From Caproicibacterium argilliputei (lineage in GTDB: Bacteria; Bacillota; Clostridia; Oscillospirales; Acutalibacteraceae), in assembly GCF_029211325.2 (NCBI RefSeq), contig NZ_CP135996.1:1860001-1924000 (forward strand): a stretch of DNA of 64,000 nucleotides. Reading direction: 5' to 3'. Below the pieces are notes generated by a model. It was not told the DNA's origin, did not search any database, and worked only from the letters and a program-made list of their open reading frames with translations. This document shows, piece after piece, positions 48,957 through 58,500 of the stretch. Position 1 is the stretch's first letter. Every line of letters starts with the position of its first letter. Made by a program: the position numbers and the translations under genes.

Positions 48957-49862
48957 TCAGGAAAAATGGCGGAAGGCGATGTTTAAATCCACCGTATTGC
49001 TGATTCCGTTCACCTTGCCTTTGGAGGCATATTGCCAAAGGTCAAAATGATAATAAAAGCTGGGCAGATCTTGATACTCGGCATACCACATGGGGTACGC
49101 TTCCAAAGCTTTCAGATTGAAGGTGGCGTACCCCATATTTTTATTGGTATAAAAACACGGCTGGTACCCGTACGCCTGAATCTTGCTGCAGAACGCTTTG
49201 ACAAACTGCGTGACCTGCGTCGGTGTAACCGGGTCGGTGCGCGTGGAACCGGTGGCGGTGCCATTTGCCGCCTCACCGGGCTCCCAGTCAAATGCAACCG
49301 GCCATTTGAGCTTATAAGGAGCAATCTTCTGCAGAACATAGGCGGCCTCCTCCTCGGCCTCCGCCTTGGTAACAGCCTGCGAGTAAAAATACACGCCCAG
49401 TTCCACGCCGGCCGCACTGGCACCGGTCATGTTTTGCTGGAACTTTTTGTCCGCAAAGATTTTGCCGACGGTCTGTCCGCGGTAGCCGACACGGACAATT
49501 GCAAAGTCAATGCCGGCGGCCTTGACCTTTTTCCAGTTGATGTTTCCCTGCCACTCGGAAACGTCAATGCCCCGAACCGCATTTTTGTCAGCATAAGACA
49601 GCAGACCATTTTTCTTGGAAAACTTGCTGTTCACATAGGTGTTTTTCGCAATCGAATATTTAGGTATCAGCTTTTTTCCCTCGTACAAATCGTTAATCAG
49701 AAGCTCGTTGCTGGGAATCGCCGGTGTGGTGTCGGTCTGTTCTGCCGCGCAGGCGTGCAGCAGAACGGTCAGCAGCGCTGCCAGTAGCACCACCGCACCG
49801 GACACCAGCAGTAAACGGTTTCTGCGTTTTTTCGAGCGGAAAAATCCGATCAATGGATTCAT
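48957..49862 (-). CDS. GH25 lysozyme-family muramidase, membrane-anchored
   Basis: 301 residues. A basic start and signal anchor (LLLVSGAVVLLAALLTVLLHACA) are followed by a linker and the GH25 barrel: GIDVSEWQGNINWKKVK at its start and VAFDWEPG with the catalytic Asp-x-Glu. It cleaves the beta-1,4 bond of peptidoglycan outside the membrane. AGGGA eight nt upstream supports ATG 49862. Its stop lies 2 nt from the stop of the convergent esterase gene. Confidence 0.92.
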   Translation of the reverse strand: MNPLIGFFRSKKRRNRLLLVSGAVVLLAALLTVLLHACAAEQTDTTPAIPSNELLINDLYEGKKLIPKYSIAKNTYVNSKFSKKNGLLSYADKNAVRGIDVSEWQGNINWKKVKAAGIDFAIVRVGYRGQTVGKIFADKKFQQNMTGASAAGVELGVYFYSQAVTKAEAEEEAAYVLQKIAPYKLKWPVAFDWEPGEAANGTATGSTRTDPVTPTQVTQFVKAFCSKIQAYGYQPCFYTNKNMGYATFNLKALEAYPMWYAEYQDLPSFYYHFDLWQYASKGKVNGISNTVDLNIAFRHFS

Positions 49863-49935
49863 GGAATCGTCCCTTCTGTGCCGTATCGGCATATACAAGT
49901 CGATTTTACACGAATCCTCTCAAAAATGCAAATGC

Positions 49936-49972
49936 ATACAGCCGCCGTCTGAGGAACTTCAGACGGCGGCTG
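49936..49972. terminator. Terminator after nadC
   Basis: CAGCCGCCGTCTGA pairs with TCAGACGGCGGCTG around a short loop; a strong stem with only a modest T-run on the minus strand. Confidence 0.7.
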
Positions 49973-50002
49973 CTGTGTGTTTTGCGTTTCGTGCGGACAG
50001 TT

Positions 50003-50857
50003 TTATGCGGTTTCGTGCAGGTTTTTCAGGGAAAGATCCAGAATCGGTGCAGAATGCGTCAGCGCGCCGCTTGAAACATAGTCCACGCCGATGTCCAAAA
50101 TTTGTCCCACTGTTTCTTTGGTAATGTTGCCGGAACACTCCGTCAGCGCACGTCCGTGAATCAGCCGGACAGCTTCGCGCATTTCGGTGGGCGTCATATT
50201 GTCCAGCATGATGATGTCGGCGCCGGCTTCCAGTGCCTGCCGCACCATCTCCAGGTTTTCCACCTCGACTTCTATTTTGCGCACAAACGGCGCATAAGCG
50301 CGCGCCCGCTGAACCGCCTGCCGAACGCCGCCCGCCGCGCTGATATGGTTGTCTTTCAGCAGAACGCCGTCGGAAAGATTGACGCGGTGACTGCACGCGC
50401 CGCCCACACGCACCGCATATTTTTCAAAAAGGCGCATATTCGGTGTGGTTTTGCGGGTATCCAGCAGCCGGGTGCGGCTGCCGCGCAGCAAGTCTGCCAC
50501 GGCGCGGGTGTAGGTGGCAATTCCACTCATGCGCTGCAGGTAATTCAGTGCGGTGCGCTCACCGGAAAGGATGGCACGCAGATCCCCGCAGACCACCGCC
50601 AGCCGGTCCCCTTTGTGTACAGAATCCCCATCCGCAAAAAAGGCGGTGACCTGTGCGGAAGCATCCAGCAGCTCAAACACCCTGCGAAACACATCCATGC
50701 CCGCCAAAATCCCGTCCTGCTTGCAGAGCAGATCCGCCTGCCCCCGCGTTGCTTCCGGCAGCACCGCATTGGTAGTAACGTCTTCAACGGGAATATCCTC
50801 CTGCAGGGCCTGCAGCAGCAGACGGTCTGCCTGCAGGCTTTGGGTTACCGGATTCAT
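50003..50857 (-). CDS. nadC: Nicotinate-nucleotide pyrophosphorylase, carboxylating
   Basis: 284 residues. LLCKQDGILAG, RKTTPNMRLFEKYAV and the C-terminal barrel strand IMLDNMTP and VDYVSSGALTHS mark quinolinate phosphoribosyltransferase. It makes nicotinate mononucleotide from quinolinate and PRPP. The ATG at 50857 overlaps the nadB stop (ATGA). Confidence 0.97.
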   Translation of the reverse strand: MNPVTQSLQADRLLLQALQEDIPVEDVTTNAVLPEATRGQADLLCKQDGILAGMDVFRRVFELLDASAQVTAFFADGDSVHKGDRLAVVCGDLRAILSGERTALNYLQRMSGIATYTRAVADLLRGSRTRLLDTRKTTPNMRLFEKYAVRVGGACSHRVNLSDGVLLKDNHISAAGGVRQAVQRARAYAPFVRKIEVEVENLEMVRQALEAGADIIMLDNMTPTEMREAVRLIHGRALTECSGNITKETVGQILDIGVDYVSSGALTHSAPILDLSLKNLHETA

Positions 50858-52158
50858 CTGTGTCCTCTCCTTTCTTTCTGCCGCGCGATTTCCGCCTGCA
50901 CCGCGGCAATCTGTTCGGCAAAATACTGCGGCAGATTCCGGTACGCGTCCCAATCCACCGAAACAGGCTCCGCCAGCGCATCCGCATGAGAATGCAGGCG
51001 AATATCTGCCGCGGCACGTTCTGCAAAGACCAGGCTTTCCAGCAGGGAATTGCTTGCAAGCCGATTGGCGCCGTGCACCCCGTTGCAGGCTGTTTCCCCC
51101 ACCGCATAAAGATGCTCCATCGTTGTGCGGCTGGAAAGGTTCACCTGAATGCCGCCCATAAAATAGTGCTGTGCCGGCACCACCGGAATCCAGTCCACGC
51201 GCGGGTTAATGCCCTCTTCCAGACAGCGCGTCCAAATGGTTGGAAAACGCTTTTCCGGATTTGGGCAGTGCACCGTCTGCATGGAAAGCCACACGTGGCG
51301 GGTTTTGTCCTTTTTCATCTGCCGGTAAATCTCCTGCGTCAGCAAGTCACGCGGCAAAAGTTCCTTGGTAAAGCGGCGCCCGTTTTTGTCCAACAGCACC
51401 GCGCCCTCGCCGCGCACAGACTCCGAAATCAGGAAACTGCGCCCCGGTTTGTCGGAATACAGCGTTGTCGGATGGATTTGCACATAGTCCGGATTTTCCA
51501 GCCGGACACCGTGTTTCAGGGCAAGTGCCAGCGCGTCGCCGGTCAGATGCGGAAAATTGGTGGAATGCTCGTACACGCCGCCGACACCGCCGGTAGCCAA
51601 CACCACATCCGCCGCGTACAGCGGCAGGAGCGTTCCATTCGCAGTCTGCAAAACCGCGCCGCGGCAGCGGTTTCCTGTACAGAGCAGATCCACCAGCGTG
51701 GTATGCGTCAAAATTTTGAGGTTCGGCCGCTTCTGCGCTTCTGCAAGGAGTTTCTGCGTGATTTCCTTGCCCGTACAGTCGTCGTGATACAGAATCCGCG
51801 GCGCGGAGTGCGCACCCTCCCGCGTGAACAGCAGTTCTCCATTCCTGCGGGCAAAGTCCACACCAAAGCAGGCAAGCTCCCGAATCACGTGCTGCGACGA
51901 ACGAATCATGAGTTCCACAGAGTCGCGCCGGTTTTCGTAATGCCCCGCACGCAGGGTGTCCGCAAAATACGCCGCGTAGTCCGCATCGTTTCGCAGCACA
52001 CAGATGCCGCCCTGCGCCAGAAAAGAATCGCTCTCGTCCAGTTCCGCCTTGGTAATCAGCAGAACCCGCATGGAAGCAGGCAGATGAAGCGCACAGAATA
52101 AGCCGGAAACGCCGGTGCCTACAAGCAGCACGTCCCATTCCGTTTTTCCGTTTCTCAT
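50854..52158 (-). CDS. nadB: L-aspartate oxidase
   Basis: 434 residues. FAD-binding start DVLLVGTGVSGLFCALHL, the substrate loop SFLAQGGIC, and HPTTLYSDKPGRSFLISESVRGEG in pieces identify NadB. It oxidises aspartate to iminoaspartate, the substrate of NadA. At 434 residues it lacks about 100 C-terminal residues of the proteobacterial enzyme, as usual for Clostridia. Confidence 0.95.
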   Translation of the reverse strand: MRNGKTEWDVLLVGTGVSGLFCALHLPASMRVLLITKAELDESDSFLAQGGICVLRNDADYAAYFADTLRAGHYENRRDSVELMIRSSQHVIRELACFGVDFARRNGELLFTREGAHSAPRILYHDDCTGKEITQKLLAEAQKRPNLKILTHTTLVDLLCTGNRCRGAVLQTANGTLLPLYAADVVLATGGVGGVYEHSTNFPHLTGDALALALKHGVRLENPDYVQIHPTTLYSDKPGRSFLISESVRGEGAVLLDKNGRRFTKELLPRDLLTQEIYRQMKKDKTRHVWLSMQTVHCPNPEKRFPTIWTRCLEEGINPRVDWIPVVPAQHYFMGGIQVNLSSRTTMEHLYAVGETACNGVHGANRLASNSLLESLVFAERAAADIRLHSHADALAEPVSVDWDAYRNLPQYFAEQIAAVQAEIARQKERRGHR

Positions 52159-53103
52159 TCAGTTCCCCTCTTTTCCGCAGGAATCCGCCGCTTTGGAAAG
52201 CTCCAGCATCCGTTGCAGCGGCCGCCGCGCGCGCTGAATTTCCTCTTCCTCCAGAAATACGGACGGAAATCCGCTTTCCATGGCCCGAATCACCTTTTCC
52301 AAGGTAATGCGCTTCATGTTCGGACAAATCTGTTTCGGATGCAGCGGATAAAAGCATTTGTCCGGATTTTCCTTTGCAAGGTCATACAGCACGCCGTGTT
52401 CCGTTCCGATTAGGAACGTCTTCGCGCGGCTTTCCCGCGCAAAGCGCAGAATGCCCGCTGTGCTGCCGGCATAGTTCGCCAGTTCCACCACTTCGGGGCG
52501 GCACTCCGGGTGCACCAGCAGCAACGCATCGGGGTGCGCCCTTCGGGCAGCTTTGACATCCTCCGCCGAAAGGAACGCGTGTGTCGGGCAGAAGCCTTGG
52601 TGAAACAGAAACTGCTTTTCCGGCACCTGCGCCGCAATGAACCGCCCCAGGTTTTCGTCCGGAATGAAATAGATCTGCCGGTTGGGAAGTGCCCGCACAA
52701 TCTGCACCGCATTGGCGCTGGTCACACAGACGTCCGACTCCCCTTTCAGTTCCGCCGTAGAGTTCACATAGCAGACCACCGCCAGGTCTTCATGCTGCGC
52801 GCGAACCCTGCGCACCTGCCCGGCGGTGACCATGTGCGCCATTGGGCAGTCCGCATCCGCTGCCGGCAGCAGGACGTTTTTTTCCGGACTGAGAATTTTT
52901 GCACTTTCCGCCATGAAGCGCACCCCGCACATAACGATGGTTTTTGCCTGCACTCGGCTTGCCACCCGACTCAGATAAAAGGAATCTCCCACATAGTCCG
53001 CAACTTCCTGCACATCGCCGGTCACATAGTAATGTGCAAGCACCACCGCATCCATTTCTTTTTTCAATTTCAGGATTCGCAATTGTTTTTCATTCATTTG
53101 CAT
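52159..53103 (-). CDS. nadA: Quinolinate synthase
   Basis: 314 residues. VVLAHYYVTGDVQEVADYVGDS, IVMCGVRFMAESAKIL and the three cluster Cys (in MCGVRF, HPECRPEV and a segment near residue 260) match NadA, which condenses iminoaspartate and dihydroxyacetone phosphate. ATG 53103 has GGGAG close by; an ATG two codons later is equally possible. nadB follows directly. The promoter carries a palindrome. Confidence 0.95.
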   Translation of the reverse strand: MQMNEKQLRILKLKKEMDAVVLAHYYVTGDVQEVADYVGDSFYLSRVASRVQAKTIVMCGVRFMAESAKILSPEKNVLLPAADADCPMAHMVTAGQVRRVRAQHEDLAVVCYVNSTAELKGESDVCVTSANAVQIVRALPNRQIYFIPDENLGRFIAAQVPEKQFLFHQGFCPTHAFLSAEDVKAARRAHPDALLLVHPECRPEVVELANYAGSTAGILRFARESRAKTFLIGTEHGVLYDLAKENPDKCFYPLHPKQICPNMKRITLEKVIRAMESGFPSVFLEEEEIQRARRPLQRMLELSKAADSCGKEGN

Positions 53104-53160
53104 AACGCTCCCGCAGTTTCCCCTTTGCATCCGCCAGGTTTTTTATTTGAAATTGAAACT

Positions 53161-53204
53161 AGTATAGCACATATATTTACATATGACAAGACACATATCT
53201 TGTC
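53161..53204 (-). promoter_or_regulatory. nadABC promoter with overlapping operator palindrome
   Basis: TTGTCA (53184-53189) and TATACT (53161-53166) on the minus strand are 17 bp apart. The palindrome GACAAGA-N6-TCTTGTC (53185-53204) covers the -35. De novo NAD genes in Firmicutes are commonly repressed by NiaR/YrxA with niacin at sites containing GACA/TGTC arms, so this is the probable operator. No niaR gene is in the window. Confidence 0.65.
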
Positions 53205-53229
53205 TTTATAAAAGCATCCTGCCAACAGA

Positions 53230-53275
53230 AAAAGTCCCCTGCACAGAGCCGCAAGCAGCACCTGTACAGGGGACA
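53230..53275 (-). terminator. Terminator of the chemotaxis receptor gene
   Basis: GTCCCCTG (53234-53241) pairs with CAGGGGAC (53267-53274) across a 25-nt loop; five T follow on the minus strand. Confidence 0.7.
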
Positions 53276-53289
53276 TTTCCATTCCGTAC

Positions 53290-55116
53290 TTATTCGTATT
53301 TGTCCGTACCAACAACGTGGGCGCGAACCGCCTTTCCCTTTTCCACCGTGGAAATCTGCCGAGGGGATTCAGCCGCTTGGGGGATACCCGCGGCAGCCGC
53401 CTGCTTAAAATTCCCGTCTTCATCTTTTTCGGCAAACACCGTGTTCAAGCGGAAGCGGCCAACCGTTTTCTTCAGCATTTCCGCCTGGCCGGAAAGTTCC
53501 TCACTGGCTGCAGCGGTTTCTTCCGAAGTGGCCGAATTGGTCTGTACCACACTGCTAATCTGCTCAATACCCTCGGTCACGTGCTCCACCGCAGTGGCCT
53601 GGTCATTGGAATCGCGCGAAATCTTTTCGATGGAAATCGCGATTTTATCGATGGCTTCTACTGCCGTTGTCAACGCTGCCGCCGTGTCATTGACAATATC
53701 GGTGCCTTCCTGTACGGCGTTCTGCGAGGTTTCAATCAGTTTAGCTGTACTCTGAGAAGCCTCCTGGCTCTTGTTCGCCAGATTGCGCACCTCATCCGCG
53801 ACCACCGCAAAGCCTTTGCCGGCCTCTCCCGCGCGAGCCGCCTCAACGGAAGCATTTAGCGCCAGAATATTGGTTTGGAACGCAATATCCTGAATGGTCT
53901 TGACAATCTTCGCAATCTCGCCGGAGCTTTCACTGATATGGTTCATCGCCGTAATCATCTGCTGCATTTTTTCGTTGCTGGAAATCATGTCCTGCTGGCA
54001 GCCGACCGCGTCGCCGCTGGCACGCTTGGCGTGCTTGGCATTCGCCTGAATTTTTTGAGAAATATCTTCCACAGTCTGCGTCAGGCTTTCCAGCGAGCTG
54101 GCCTGCTGCACCGTGCCCTGGCTGAGCGACTGCGCCGCACTGGAAACCTGATCCGCGCCGCCGGAAACCTGGTCTGCGGACTGCTGTATTTCTTTCAGCG
54201 TTGCGCACAGAGCACCGTTGATGTTGCGCATATAGTCCAGCAGTTTGGTAAGGTCGCCATTGTAAAGCTTCAGGTCTTTCGAGCGAACCTCAAAGTTGCC
54301 CTGCCCCATCTCGGAAAGGATGTGACCCTCGTCCTGAATGACCTCATTCAATACATGGATGAGCGTGCGCATCGAGTCTGCAAGACTGCCCAGCTCATCT
54401 TTGGCCTGATACGAAAGGCGCACCGAGTCGAAATGACCGGCCGCCATTTCCTTTGCCGCACGTTCCAGTTCGCGGATTGGCTTTGTCATGAGCTTGGAAA
54501 GGGAAATACCTATGAAAATGACAAACGCCATGGTCAGCAGGTTAAAAATCACAGTGATTAGAATAGACCGGTCACGCACCCCCTGCGCCGCCGCATAGCT
54601 GGCGTCTGCAGATTTCTGCGCGTTTGCCTGCACATCCTGCAGAACGGACACCAGGTTGTCCAGCGTGGGCTGGTAATCGCGGAAATAAATTTGAGAAGCA
54701 ATCTCACTTTCGTTGTTGTCCACATAGTTAAGAATCTGGTCGCGCGTGGTCGCCAGATTCTGCACCACGCTCATCATAGACTTCAGCTTTGTCTGGTCGC
54801 CCTGATAAACCTTGCTCAGCTTGTTTAAAGTGTCGCTGTAGTTGCTGAGGTTCTTTTTCGCGCTGTTAATAAACTCTTCCTTTTTTGAAGCATCGTCAGA
54901 CATAATGGAATACCCGACAAACTTCGCGCCGGTTTCCAAACTGTTTGCGGCACTGGTGGAAAGCTGCACCGCCTGATACGAATGCTCGTAAAAGTTTTGA
55001 AATTGATTCGCTGAGTAGATGAGATTTCCCAAAGAAATTCCGGTGGTGAGAAAAACGAACGCCAAAATCGCCGTGAAAATCACAAACAGCTTTCGTGAGA
55101 TCTTTAAGTTCTTCAT
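53290..55116 (-). CDS. Methyl-accepting chemotaxis protein
   Basis: 608 residues: first transmembrane helix ([20 protein letters not shown]), a helical extracytoplasmic four-helix-bundle-type sensor of about 165 residues, second helix ([20 protein letters not shown]), HAMP, and a signalling domain with the CheA/CheW hairpin tip [23 protein letters not shown]. The last about 45 residues form a flexible tail with no CheR-docking pentapeptide. No other chemotaxis genes are near. The frame starts at 55116; the promoter is at 55238-55266. Confidence 0.94.
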   Translation of the reverse strand: MKNLKISRKLFVIFTAILAFVFLTTGISLGNLIYSANQFQNFYEHSYQAVQLSTSAANSLETGAKFVGYSIMSDDASKKEEFINSAKKNLSNYSDTLNKLSKVYQGDQTKLKSMMSVVQNLATTRDQILNYVDNNESEIASQIYFRDYQPTLDNLVSVLQDVQANAQKSADASYAAAQGVRDRSILITVIFNLLTMAFVIFIGISLSKLMTKPIRELERAAKEMAAGHFDSVRLSYQAKDELGSLADSMRTLIHVLNEVIQDEGHILSEMGQGNFEVRSKDLKLYNGDLTKLLDYMRNINGALCATLKEIQQSADQVSGGADQVSSAAQSLSQGTVQQASSLESLTQTVEDISQKIQANAKHAKRASGDAVGCQQDMISSNEKMQQMITAMNHISESSGEIAKIVKTIQDIAFQTNILALNASVEAARAGEAGKGFAVVADEVRNLANKSQEASQSTAKLIETSQNAVQEGTDIVNDTAAALTTAVEAIDKIAISIEKISRDSNDQATAVEHVTEGIEQISSVVQTNSATSEETAAASEELSGQAEMLKKTVGRFRLNTVFAEKDEDGNFKQAAAAGIPQAAESPRQISTVEKGKAVRAHVVGTDKYE

Positions 55117-55237
55117 GTTCTTCCTCCATTGAAAATCCTGCCGGCCCGCCGTTTCTGCGCCTTTTGCAGTAAGCGGCCGCCTGGTGAGATGTACTTATGG
55201 TAACTGCAATAGTTCTTGGTTTTCAAACCAATTTTCA

Positions 55238-55266
55238 AGTATACCCGATTTTTCGTCTGTTGTCCA
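55238..55266 (-). promoter_or_regulatory. Promoter of the chemotaxis receptor
   Basis: TGGACA (55261-55266) and TATACT (55238-55243) on the minus strand are 17 bp apart. The 120-nt leader has a TTGGTTT/AAACCAA hairpin. It does not match a c-di-GMP riboswitch. Confidence 0.6.
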
Positions 55267-55406
55267 GCCGGATTTTTTCTGCCGCACATCTCCTGCGCGG
55301 CTTTATGTGGAGCACAGTCACATGAAGATGAAAGCACTATGCAAAATAGGAATGTTACATCTTTATAATCGCACCGTATCGGCGATTTTTCAACGTTTCG
55401 CAGGAA

Positions 55407-55465
55407 AATTTTCCGGGGAAAATTGTCGCTTGTTGCATTGACAGTATTAGGAAGATTGTGATACT
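55407..55465 (+). promoter_or_regulatory. Promoter of the adhesin-sortase operon with an upstream palindrome
   Basis: TTGACA (55438-55443) is a perfect -35; GATACT (55460-55465) is the best -10 at 16 bp spacing. A palindrome AATTTTCC-GG-GGAAAATT (55407-55424) lies 13 bp upstream of the -35 and may bind a regulator. The remaining part of the gap to 55565 is A+T-rich and empty. Confidence 0.5.
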
Positions 55466-55565
55466 CTATTATGGAATAGATATTATCTTTTTTACGTAAT
55501 TTTTCCCATAAAATAAGACTTGTTTGCACGCGGAAACAATTCTATATGAAAAAGAGGACTTTGCT

Positions 55566-58500
55566 ATGCTGAAAAATATGGAGAAACGAAAGAATGTATC
55601 CACAACCATCCGGCACACGCTGCGCAAGGCGGTGTCTTCCGTGCTGGCTTTTGCTGTAACAGTTTCTGCCTTTACAGGACTTGCACCACTGTCGTCGCAC
55701 GCGGCGGATGAGGGAGATACTGGAACTACTCAACCCTCGCAGTCTGCAACCTCTACGTCGTCCGCAGACCCACACAACAAGGGACTGATTACAAACTTAA
55801 TCAGTAAAGCCGATTTGAAAGCGGGCGTAAGCGTCAGCGGCACCACTCCGACTACCAGCGGCGCCAGCTACAGCTGGAATGCAGACAATTCTGACTGGGC
55901 CGGCGCCATCACATACAACTTTACCATCCCCATGGATAAAATCCAGCGCAGTTACGGAAATAAAGACAGCGCGGTTGAAGCCGATTACACCTATGACCTT
56001 GACCTGCCGCCTGAAATCTGCACCGGTATCAGCAATGTTGGAGGCACTGTGAACGTTACCGCAACCTTTACAAATGCCATCCAGTTGGAAGGTACCACCA
56101 CAACGATTACTACCATGCCAATTGGAAGTGTTTCGATTGTTGGCCCTACCGCTACCACGAAAAAGGCAATTCTAACACTAGGAAAATACAAAAAAGCCGA
56201 TAGTGCTACTACGCTCTCTGCCATTCCGAATTATGACGCCTTACTAAACGTCTATGCGAAACAGCAGGACGGTTCTTCACAGGTCAATGACAGCTATCGG
56301 CCCAACTGTTCCTTTCAACTGAATTATAAACTCGAAAAATCAGCTGTAAATGTCAATCAGCAGTCTACAGTTGCCTATTATTTCGGTGGCGGTGATAACA
56401 AGAGCCGAGACGCAAGCTACTTTACACTTGATTTGCAGTTCGCAGAGTATACCCCGCAAACCCCTGTGATTGACCTTTCCGGCCATCAGGTTACGACTAC
56501 GCAAACGGTTTCTATCAATGGACAATCCACAACCTTTACAGACGTCAGCACCGGGGAAATTGAATGGACAGCGGTCATCACACCAAATAACTGTTCCTAT
56601 ACAGATCTTGTTTACGAAATGCCGGGTGATTATGTAGCAAATTCTTTTGTTTTTAAGGGAAACTCCTCGCAAAACGTAACAGCAGATAGCTCGTCCGCAA
56701 CGGTAAAAGTCACGTTTTCAAACGCATTGAACTTATATGCTGACTCCGCTACCAAACAAATTGTGCTGACCTACCGAACACGCCCGGCAGACAGCGACTT
56801 TGTGCAGCCTTCCCACACCTTTGGATCCAATACAAACACCAAAGCGCTTACCAGTACCATTACGGCCAAAGCCGGTTTAACCTTTGCAGGCGGTTCTTTC
56901 CCAAGCCCTGAAGCCAGTGTAGACTTTTCACAGACATGGCTGCGGAAAAAAGGTATCTATATGAAAAGCAGCAATCAGGTATATTGGATCTTGCTTTTTA
57001 ATGAAAACGCCCGCACTGTAAAAGATATTACCATTCAGGATGAATTGGATCAGCAAACCTTCACCGGCACAGTTTACGTCAGTACAAAACCAATTGTGGC
57101 GGATGATACTGCTCAAAACGTAGACACGCTTTGGACACTTAACAGTCCCAAACTGAGCGACGATAAACGAACGATGACAATTGATTTGAAGGATAAAACC
57201 GGTTCGACTACATTTAATAATCCTCTGTACATTTGGTACACAACCAAAGTAGATACGGACTTTTTTAATCAGGAAAATGCAGAGGAGGAGTCTGTAACGG
57301 ATGACCCACACATTGGGTTTACACTAAACGATAAATGGACCGGCGCCACAGGAGCGGAGGAAAATACACCGGTTACTCCAGGTATTTCTGCCTTGCGAAA
57401 AGTTGGCGTTTATCACGCTGACACGCATACAATTGACTGGACCATTTACTTAAACGAAGCAACCGCACAGTGGACTTATGTGGATTTGCAAGATGTCATT
57501 GATTCCAGTGACGAAACGGGCAAGAGTGGTACCCGTCAACGACTAATTCCTCTGAATGATGTGACACCAATTGACGTAGGCACTGTTGACAGCAAGACAC
57601 AGTCTGATATATTCAAAAACTATATTGAAATCAATGAGGGCGGTCAAAATAGCACGGAAAGTGTCGCAACGGGTACAATCGATACTACCACCTATCACAG
57701 CACAGCTGGCAGTACAGACTATTATACCAGTACGATTCACATAACATGGGCGGATTCCGACTCTGCCACTACTGCAAAAGAAAATAATGAATCGGCAGCT
57801 AAGGTTTTGCCTATCAAAAGCAAAAAAACAATCCACTACCGAACAATTATCACGGCAGGAGCTGATTATACCGGAAATGGCAAGGACGGCGGAACCGAAT
57901 ATAAGAATGATGCAAAATTATTCGTAAATCCGGGACCTGCTTCTCCTGTTTCCACAAATGTTACCCTTTCTGCCACAGATAATACCAGCCTTAAAAGCGG
58001 CACCACTCAAGTTACTGCCGTTAATCCTGTTCCTGATCCAAACAAAGGTCGGTTTGTTGCAGATAAATTTTACTGCACAACAGGAACTGGCGCTACAAAA
58101 ACAGTCAGTACCACGGATAGTGACCAAGATTCTAGCATTGTAGATTCTAGCATTGTAAAGGATAAAAAGGGTAATCCTTTAATTGCGACTTACCATTACG
58201 AAAAGTGGGACACAACCAAAGCAGACAAGAGCAAACAGATTGACGAAGATGCTGTTACATTAGGCAGTGCGGACAGTCCAAAAGTTGAAACCGGAACTGT
58301 TAAAGTTACCAGTACCATGCTGCGTGCGGGTTTTACAAACGTGTTGGATAACGGTGCAAAATATGATTATGTCAAACATACATTAAAGCTGCAAGTAACC
58401 GTAAACCAAAACAAGCAGAGTGAAATGAACGGCTACTGCATCAAAGACGTCTTACCTACCGGAACCAGCTATGTGAAAGACAGTCTTTCCGGAACGCTGA

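Noticed and set aside
55117..55237. Possible c-di-GMP riboswitch in the chemotaxis receptor leader
   Set aside because: The conserved GEMM core elements could not be found; only a simple hairpin is present.
55113..55529. Open frame of 138 codons in the interval between the chemotaxis receptor and the adhesin
   Set aside because: It lacks a ribosome site, overlaps both promoters and has no conserved-looking region.
58128..58157. Phase-variation repeat in the adhesin gene
   Set aside because: The unit is 15 bp, a multiple of three, and present only twice, so copy-number change would not shift the frame.
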